Shown: in pieces, positions 57,808-64,000 of the stretch
Layout of the letters: every line of letters begins with the position of its first letter
Position numbering within the stretch: position 1 is the first letter of the stretch
Source of the DNA: Candidatus Puniceispirillum sp.
GTDB taxonomy: Bacteria; Pseudomonadota; Alphaproteobacteria; Puniceispirillales; Puniceispirillaceae
Reading direction: 5' to 3'
Assembly: GCA_028383305.1 (NCBI GenBank)
Contig: JAOEVD010000006.1
Span: 38,271-102,270 of the forward strand
DNA length: 64,000 nt
Notes under the pieces: generated by a model
The model's input: the letters and a program-made list of their open reading frames with translations, nothing else
Databases searched by the model: none
Told to the model about the DNA's origin: nothing
Translations under genes and position numbers: made by a program

Positions 57808-59352
57808 ATGGTCACTTATAACCCCTCGCACGGCCCGGTTGTCCTGTGCATCATGGATGGCTGGGGTCATCGTGCCGAGCCAGAAAATAACGCCGTTGCG
57901 CTTGCCAAAACGCCAGTGTTTGACGCGCTGATGGCAAGTCAGCCACATAGCTTTCTTGCCGCATCTGGCGTTGATGTTGGCTTGCCTGATGGACAGGTTG
58001 GCAATTCCGAAGTTGGGCATATGAATATTGGTGCAGGCCGTGTGGTGATGCAGGATTTACCGCGGCTGAACGCCGCTGTTAAAGATGGGTCGCTGGCCGC
58101 GCATCCCGATCTAATCGCACTTGCGGCAAAGCTGCGGGCATCGGGCGGCACGGCGCATGTCATGGGGCTTTTATCACCAGGCGGCGTGCATGCGCATCAA
58201 GACCATTTTCTGGCTGTCATAACAGGGCTGGTTGCAGCTGGCGTTCCAGTGGCTGTGCATGGCTTTACCGATGGCCGTGATACATTACCGCAAGCCGCAA
58301 AACAGGATTTACCCGATTTTGTGGCTACCTTGCCAAAGGGTGCCTTTATCGCCAGCCTGATTGGCCGCTATTTCGCCATGGATCGTGATAGCCGCTGGGA
58401 GCGCACACAGGCCGCCTATGACGCCATTGCAGGCGCACGCGCACCGATCTTTGCCATTGACGCGCTAACGGCGCTTGAGGCGGGCTATGGGCGTGATGAG
58501 GGTGATGAATTCATCACCCCAACCGTGATTGACGGCTATCAGGGCATGCGCGATGGCGATGGCATCGTAATGATGAATTTTCGTGCCGATCGCGCCCGCC
58601 AGCTGTTGAATTGTTTTTGTGATCCGGCCAGCACTGGCTGCACCACCCAGCCGGTTACATTTGTTGGCATGGCGGGCATGACCAGCTATTCGAAATCACT
58701 TGATGATCATATGGTGACGCTTTATCCGCCACTGGAATTGCATGACACGCTTGGCGAGATCGTGGCGCGGGCTGGTAAACGCCAACTTCGGCTTGCCGAA
58801 ACCGAAAAATACCCGCATGTGACTTTTTTCTTTAATGGTGGCGAAGAGGCACTGCAACCGGGCGAAGATCGCGAGATGGTCGCCTCGCCATCGGTTGCCA
58901 CCTATGATCTACAACCTGAAATGAGCGCGCGTGATGTTCTGCAAACCGCGCTAACCAGCCTTCATGCCAAGGCTCATGATCTGTTGATTATCAATTTTGC
59001 CAATCCTGACATGGTTGGTCATACAGGCGATCTTGACGCTGCCATTCGCGCGGTTGAAACCGTTGATCATTGTGTTGGTCAATTGGTTGCGACACTTCGT
59101 GATGCTGGTGGGCAAATGCTGCTAACCGCCGATCATGGCAATTGCGAATTAATGTGGGATGGTGCGGCCGAATCACCGCATACCGCCCATACCATCAATC
59201 TTGTGCCATTGATTTTGGTCAATAGTCATGCCAACACAACGATTGCCAATGGTCGGCTTGCCGATCTTGCGCCAAGCTTGCTTGCCATGATGGGCATTGC
59301 CAAGCCTGCATTAATGACCGGAAACTGTCTTTTATCACCTGAAAAGCCATAA
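57808..59352 (+). CDS. gpmI: 2,3-bisphosphoglycerate-independent phosphoglycerate mutase
   Basis: GpmI interconverts 3- and 2-phosphoglycerate with manganese. The 514-residue protein has the alkaline-phosphatase-fold signatures CIMDGWG (metal-binding D17), GNSEVGHMNIGAGR with catalytic S67, HGFTDGRDT, and the second metal block LTADHGNCE and PHTAHT. It lies between rlmH and ctpA. An envC-type gene that usually follows in relatives is missing. Confidence 0.97.
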   Translation: MVTYNPSHGPVVLCIMDGWGHRAEPENNAVALAKTPVFDALMASQPHSFLAASGVDVGLPDGQVGNSEVGHMNIGAGRVVMQDLPRLNAAVKDGSLAAHPDLIALAAKLRASGGTAHVMGLLSPGGVHAHQDHFLAVITGLVAAGVPVAVHGFTDGRDTLPQAAKQDLPDFVATLPKGAFIASLIGRYFAMDRDSRWERTQAAYDAIAGARAPIFAIDALTALEAGYGRDEGDEFITPTVIDGYQGMRDGDGIVMMNFRADRARQLLNCFCDPASTGCTTQPVTFVGMAGMTSYSKSLDDHMVTLYPPLELHDTLGEIVARAGKRQLRLAETEKYPHVTFFFNGGEEALQPGEDREMVASPSVATYDLQPEMSARDVLQTALTSLHAKAHDLLIINFANPDMVGHTGDLDAAIRAVETVDHCVGQLVATLRDAGGQMLLTADHGNCELMWDGAAESPHTAHTINLVPLILVNSHANTTIANGRLADLAPSLLAMMGIAKPALMTGNCLLSPEKP

Positions 59353-59554
59353 GCGCATTTGATTATAACGCAATCTTGCCATGATCTTGCGCAATCTTTG
59401 GAAATGGCAAGACTGGTTGGGGTTGTATGCAACGGCATTGACTGGCACGATAAGCAATCCGTGATATAAGAAAACAGCATCTGGGTATTCACGCTGGTTT
59501 GGTGAATATGGTTTCGGGTTAAATATGTTTACGGGATATTAGGAGCAGTAATAA

Positions 59555-60892
59555 ATGCAAATCGTCAGCTTTCTCTCAACGCAGGGGCGCCGCATGCGTT
59601 ATGCTGCCTTGCCATTTATTTGTGGCGCGGTGATTGCCGGTTTTGCCATCCCCACCCTGACAATTGCCCAATCAGGCAAGAATGATGCGGTATATCGCCA
59701 GCTTGGGCTTTTTGGCGATATCTTTCAGCGCGTTCGCGAAAGCTATGTTGATGAAGTTGATGAAAAGGATCTTGTCGAGGCGGCCATCAATGGCATGCTG
59801 ACCTCTCTTGATCCCCATTCGTCATTTCTAAACAATGATCATTTCAGCGATATGCAGGTTCAGACCAAGGGCAAATTTGGCGGGCTTGGGATTGAAATCA
59901 CCATGGAAGATGGTGTGATCAAGATCGTATCGCCAATTGATGATACGCCAGCCGCCGAAGCCGGATTACAACCCGAAGATTTGATCATCGCCGTTAATGA
60001 TGAATCAATTCGCGGTATGACCCTAAGCGATGCGGTTGACCGGTTACGCGGCGAAGTTGGCTCAAGCGTTACGGTTACGATCAAACGCGGTGCCAAAGAC
60101 CCATTTGACGTCAGCCTCAAACGCGACACGATCAAAATCCGTTCGGTTCGCGCCAAAATGTTTGACGGTATTGGCTATTTGCGAATCACCACTTTTTCGG
60201 AACAGACCACACCCGGCCTGACCAAAGAAATTGATAAAATGTTCCGTGAACATGGCCAAGATTTAAAAGGCTTTGTTCTGGATTTGCGCAACAATCCGGG
60301 TGGTTTGCTGAATGAGGCCATTTCGGTAAGTGATGCGTTTCTTGAAAAGGGTGAAATTGTCTCAACACGCGGCCGCCGCGCCGAAAATGCCAGCCGCGCC
60401 TATGCCCGGCCAGGGGATATTGCCAACGGCCTTCCCCTTGTTGTGCTGATCAATTCAGGGTCGGCATCAGCATCTGAAATTGTTGCTGGAGCATTAAAAG
60501 ATCATCGCCGCGCGGTTCTTCTTGGCACACGTTCATTTGGCAAGGGTTCGGTGCAAACGGTGATTCCGGTTTCGGGCAATAGCGCCATGCGGCTGACCAC
60601 AGCGCGTTATTACACCCCATCAGGCGTTTCAATTCAGGCCACAGGAATCAGCCCAGATATTGAGGTGGCGTTGGCACGGATTGAAACTTTGGATGGCGGT
60701 GATACGCGCGAAGAAGATTTGAAAGGCGCTCTTGATAATGCCAAAGATGGCAAAGAAGGCGAACCAGCCAATGCCGAAAAAACCAATGTTACGCCAGCCA
60801 CTGACCAATCAAAGATTGATTACCAGCTTGCGCGTGCGCTTGATTTGATTCGCGGCGTCTCTATTTTTACTGATGTGAAATCTGGATCTTAA
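59555..60892 (+). CDS. ctpA: C-terminal processing peptidase (S41)
   Basis: A periplasmic serine protease that trims protein C-termini and affects peptidoglycan hydrolases. The 445-residue protein has an N-terminal signal/anchor (ALPFICGAVIAGFAIPTLTIA), a PDZ domain (about 90-175, GGLGIEITMEDG) and the S41 catalytic region with INSGSASASEI near residues 299-309 and the Lys in RSFGKGSVQT. A hydrophilic tail rich in Asp, Glu and Lys follows. AGGAG at 59541-59545 marks the start. rppH follows after two bases. Confidence 0.95.
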   Translation: MQIVSFLSTQGRRMRYAALPFICGAVIAGFAIPTLTIAQSGKNDAVYRQLGLFGDIFQRVRESYVDEVDEKDLVEAAINGMLTSLDPHSSFLNNDHFSDMQVQTKGKFGGLGIEITMEDGVIKIVSPIDDTPAAEAGLQPEDLIIAVNDESIRGMTLSDAVDRLRGEVGSSVTVTIKRGAKDPFDVSLKRDTIKIRSVRAKMFDGIGYLRITTFSEQTTPGLTKEIDKMFREHGQDLKGFVLDLRNNPGGLLNEAISVSDAFLEKGEIVSTRGRRAENASRAYARPGDIANGLPLVVLINSGSASASEIVAGALKDHRRAVLLGTRSFGKGSVQTVIPVSGNSAMRLTTARYYTPSGVSIQATGISPDIEVALARIETLDGGDTREEDLKGALDNAKDGKEGEPANAEKTNVTPATDQSKIDYQLARALDLIRGVSIFTDVKSGS

Positions 60893-60894
60893 TC

Positions 60895-61371
60895 ATGCGT
60901 GACATTCCTTATGATGAACGGCCCTACCGGCCTTGCGTCGGCATCTTTTTAATCAATGGCGCGAAGCAGGTTTTTGGAGGCCGCCGCATCGACAGCCGCG
61001 CCGAAGCATGGCAAATGCCACAAGGCGGAATCGATCCGGGCGAAACGGTGATTGATGCTTGCATGCGCGAAATGGGCGAGGAAATTGGCACATCTTCGGC
61101 TGAATTGCTGTGCGAACATAATGACTGGCTTTATTACGATATTCCGCTGCCGCTTGCCGACCGGCTATGGCATGGCCAATATAAGGGTCAGAAACAAAAA
61201 TGGATGGCCCTTCGCTTTACCGGCAATGATGAAGACATAAACATCAGTACCGCCGAACCCGAATTTTGCGAATGGCGCTGGCTAGAACCGCGTGAATTGG
61301 TCAATCTGGCGGTGCCGTTCAAACGCGATGTCTATGATGATGTGCTAAAGGCCTTCGCTGGTTACGTCTAG
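60895..61371 (+). CDS. rppH: RNA pyrophosphohydrolase (Nudix)
   Basis: RppH removes pyrophosphate from 5'-triphosphate mRNA to trigger decay. The 158-residue protein starts with RPCVGIFLINGAKQVFGGRR and has the Nudix box from G44 to T66 with GETVIDACMREMGEEIG (GX5EX7REMXEEXG). The adjacent LYYDIP and KWMALRFTG blocks fit RppH/NudH. It starts two bases after ctpA and is followed by a terminator. Confidence 0.94.
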   Translation: MRDIPYDERPYRPCVGIFLINGAKQVFGGRRIDSRAEAWQMPQGGIDPGETVIDACMREMGEEIGTSSAELLCEHNDWLYYDIPLPLADRLWHGQYKGQKQKWMALRFTGNDEDINISTAEPEFCEWRWLEPRELVNLAVPFKRDVYDDVLKAFAGYV

Positions 61372-61394
61372 CCGCCGTTACCCACTAAACAAAC

Positions 61395-61433
61395 AAAAAA
61401 AGGGCCGCCAGACATTTTGGCAGCCCTTTTTTT
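61395..61433. terminator. Bidirectional terminator between rppH and atpC
   Basis: AAAAAAAGGGCCGCCA (61395-61410) and TGGCAGCCCTTTTTTT (61418-61433) pair with one mismatch around a 7-base loop. A and T tracts allow termination of rppH on the plus strand and the atp operon on the minus strand. Confidence 0.9.
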
Positions 61434-61449
61434 ATCTCATGAATAGTGG

Positions 61450-61803
61450 TTAGAGCGCTTCAATCACCGCATTCAAAAACGCAGCTTCTGCCTCATTTGC
61501 ATTGGCCGCTTTTTCTTTCAACGTCGCCGCATCAGCACTGCCAAGATCAATGGCACGTTCGGCCAGAATCGTCACTGATTCGCCCGATACATCAGCAAGA
61601 CCACCATCAATCATAAAGCGATCGGTGACTTTGCCATCTTCATGCACTTCGACGATGCCGCGTGTCAGATCGGCAAGCAATGGTGCGTGCCGTGGCAGCA
61701 CACCAAACAGACCCTCAACGCCCGGTGCAACAACCATCTGCACAGATTTCTGAGCCATGATGCGAGCTGGTGTTACCAGTTCCAATTGTGTCGTTTCAGC
61801 CAT
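61450..61803 (-). CDS. atpC: ATP synthase F1 epsilon subunit
   Basis: Epsilon forms the lower part of the rotor stalk and inhibits ATP hydrolysis. The 117-residue protein has LELVTPARIMAQKSVQMVVAPGVEGLFGVLPRHAPLLADLTRGIVEV, the N-terminal beta domain of the family; the helical C-terminus is short, as is common in alphaproteobacteria. It ends the atp operon, 41 bases after atpD. Confidence 0.96.
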   Translation of the reverse strand: MAETTQLELVTPARIMAQKSVQMVVAPGVEGLFGVLPRHAPLLADLTRGIVEVHEDGKVTDRFMIDGGLADVSGESVTILAERAIDLGSADAATLKEKAANANEAEAAFLNAVIEAL

Positions 61804-61844
61804 GCTAGCGCATCCTTATGCTGGATCGAACAGGGGTGATGCCG

Positions 61845-63311
<1,467 letters not shown>

Positions 63312-63348
63312 TCATTGCCCTGATCGTTATTTTGCTCAGCTGCTGTAT

Positions 63349-64000
63349 TTAAAGAGCTTCAGCACCTGAAATAATTTCGATAAGTTCATTCGTAATCGCC
63401 GCTTGACGTGTTCTGTTAAACACCAATGTCAGACGGTCAATCATATCACCAGCATTCCGCGTGGCGTTATCCATTGCTGTCATTCGCGCGGCAAGTTCAG
63501 CCGCGGATGATTCGAGCAAGGCACTGTAAATCTGGGTTGAAATGATGCGTGGCAACAGGCTTGCCAGCAATTCATCTTCTTCTGGCTCATAATCATAATT
63601 TGAACCAGCGTCATCGCCGCCAGCTTCACCAACTTCAGCTGGAATCAGCTGGGTCAGTTTGACCTCTTGGGTGATAGCATTGACGAATTTGTTATAGATC
63701 ATGGTGCAGACGTCAAAATTACCATTTTCAAAACCGCTGCGAACGGTTTCGCCAAGATCCGCCGCATCTGCAAACGCAACCGCGGTGCCTTGAATCCCCT
63801 CGAGGCTGGCAATGTAAGTGTCGCCAAACTCACGGCGAAGCGCATCGGCAGATTTCCGACCAACCATCAACAGCTTGACGGTTTTGCCCTCACCTTGAAG
63901 CCGCGCAACTTCGCTACGGGTTTGGCGGGTGATTGACCCGTTAAAACCGCCACAAAGACCTCGATCAGCCGAAATAACAACCAGCAAATGATTTGCTGAT
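63349..64000 (-). CDS. atpG: ATP synthase F1 gamma subunit, C-terminal part (partial)
   Basis: The frame is open to the window edge and starts, in view, with ANHLLVVISADRGLCGGFNGSI, an inner block of gamma, so the N-terminal part (about 75 residues) lies beyond 64000. The C-terminus DRLTLVFNRTRQAAITNELIEIISGAEAL is the classic family end. An acidic insertion (EAGGDDAGSNYDYEPEEDELLA) fits alphaproteobacterial gamma subunits. It leads into atpD after 79 bases. Confidence 0.97.
   Translation of the reverse strand, partial: SANHLLVVISADRGLCGGFNGSITRQTRSEVARLQGEGKTVKLLMVGRKSADALRREFGDTYIASLEGIQGTAVAFADAADLGETVRSGFENGNFDVCTMIYNKFVNAITQEVKLTQLIPAEVGEAGGDDAGSNYDYEPEEDELLASLLPRIISTQIYSALLESSAAELAARMTAMDNATRNAGDMIDRLTLVFNRTRQAAITNELIEIISGAEAL

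Overview
The window looks like one chromosomal stretch from a marine-type alphaproteobacterium, most plausibly the SAR116 / Puniceispirillum lineage. This is inferred, not proven, from gene content and order: a class I lysyl-tRNA synthetase, a bolA-dnaJ-cobS-cobT block, a HIG1-type membrane gene followed by a PduO adenosyltransferase and etfBA, obgE-proB-proA-nadD-rsfS-rlmH-gpmI-ctpA-rppH running toward the F1 ATP synthase genes, and phaR. Coding density is high, intergenic gaps are short, and base composition is moderate and even. I see no insertion sequence, prophage, CRISPR array, rRNA or integron; the only RNA gene I can support is tRNA-Gly(CCC).

Layout. 0-6 kb: tail of aroB, a CorC-type membrane protein, a DUF2889 gene, bolA, a J-domain protein, cobaltochelatase cobS and cobT, then rpmB behind a shared terminator. 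6-20 kb: ribbon-helix-helix protein, pyrD, lysS, a DinG-like helicase, groES-groEL with a CIRCE operator, heme A synthase, aspS, a homocysteine methyltransferase, DUF1289 and a DJ-1-like protein. 20-32 kb: exported dienelactone hydrolase, CDGSH Fe-S protein, tRNA-Gly, folE, trkH, a lipoprotein-hslO-argF-argD operon, dcd and an ABC-2 permease. 32-44 kb: recX, acsA, SCO1, yggT, folD, HIG1 protein, cobalamin adenosyltransferase, etfBA, a TlpA-like thioredoxin, argH, a 45-residue LptM-like lipoprotein, lysA and a broken zinc-ribbon gene. 44-51 kb: ydcF, tyrA, chorismate mutase, a methyltransferase, phaR, folB, a HAD hydrolase, a broken DM13 gene and an enolase-superfamily enzyme. 51-64 kb: rplU-rpmA, obgE through rppH, and atpC-atpD-atpG (reverse strand, atpG running off the window).

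Functional themes are aerobic cobalamin synthesis and activation (cobS, cobT, adenosyltransferase), folate (folE, folB, folD), arginine, lysine, proline and aromatic amino acids, cytochrome oxidase maturation (heme A synthase, SCO1), ribosome proteins and maturation (rpmB, rplU, rpmA, obgE, rsfS, rlmH), and proteostasis (groESL, hslO).

The most interesting observations are not a new defence or mobile system. They are: (1) three reverse-strand reading frames each interrupted once by an in-frame TAG although TAG is also a normal stop here; (2) an apparent rare ATT start codon on rsfS; (3) apparent absence of envC from the gpmI-ctpA junction and of ftsEX from the zinc-ribbon/ydcF junction, two functionally linked division genes missing from the loci where I expect them in relatives; (4) related A-rich repeat leaders in front of acsA and proA.
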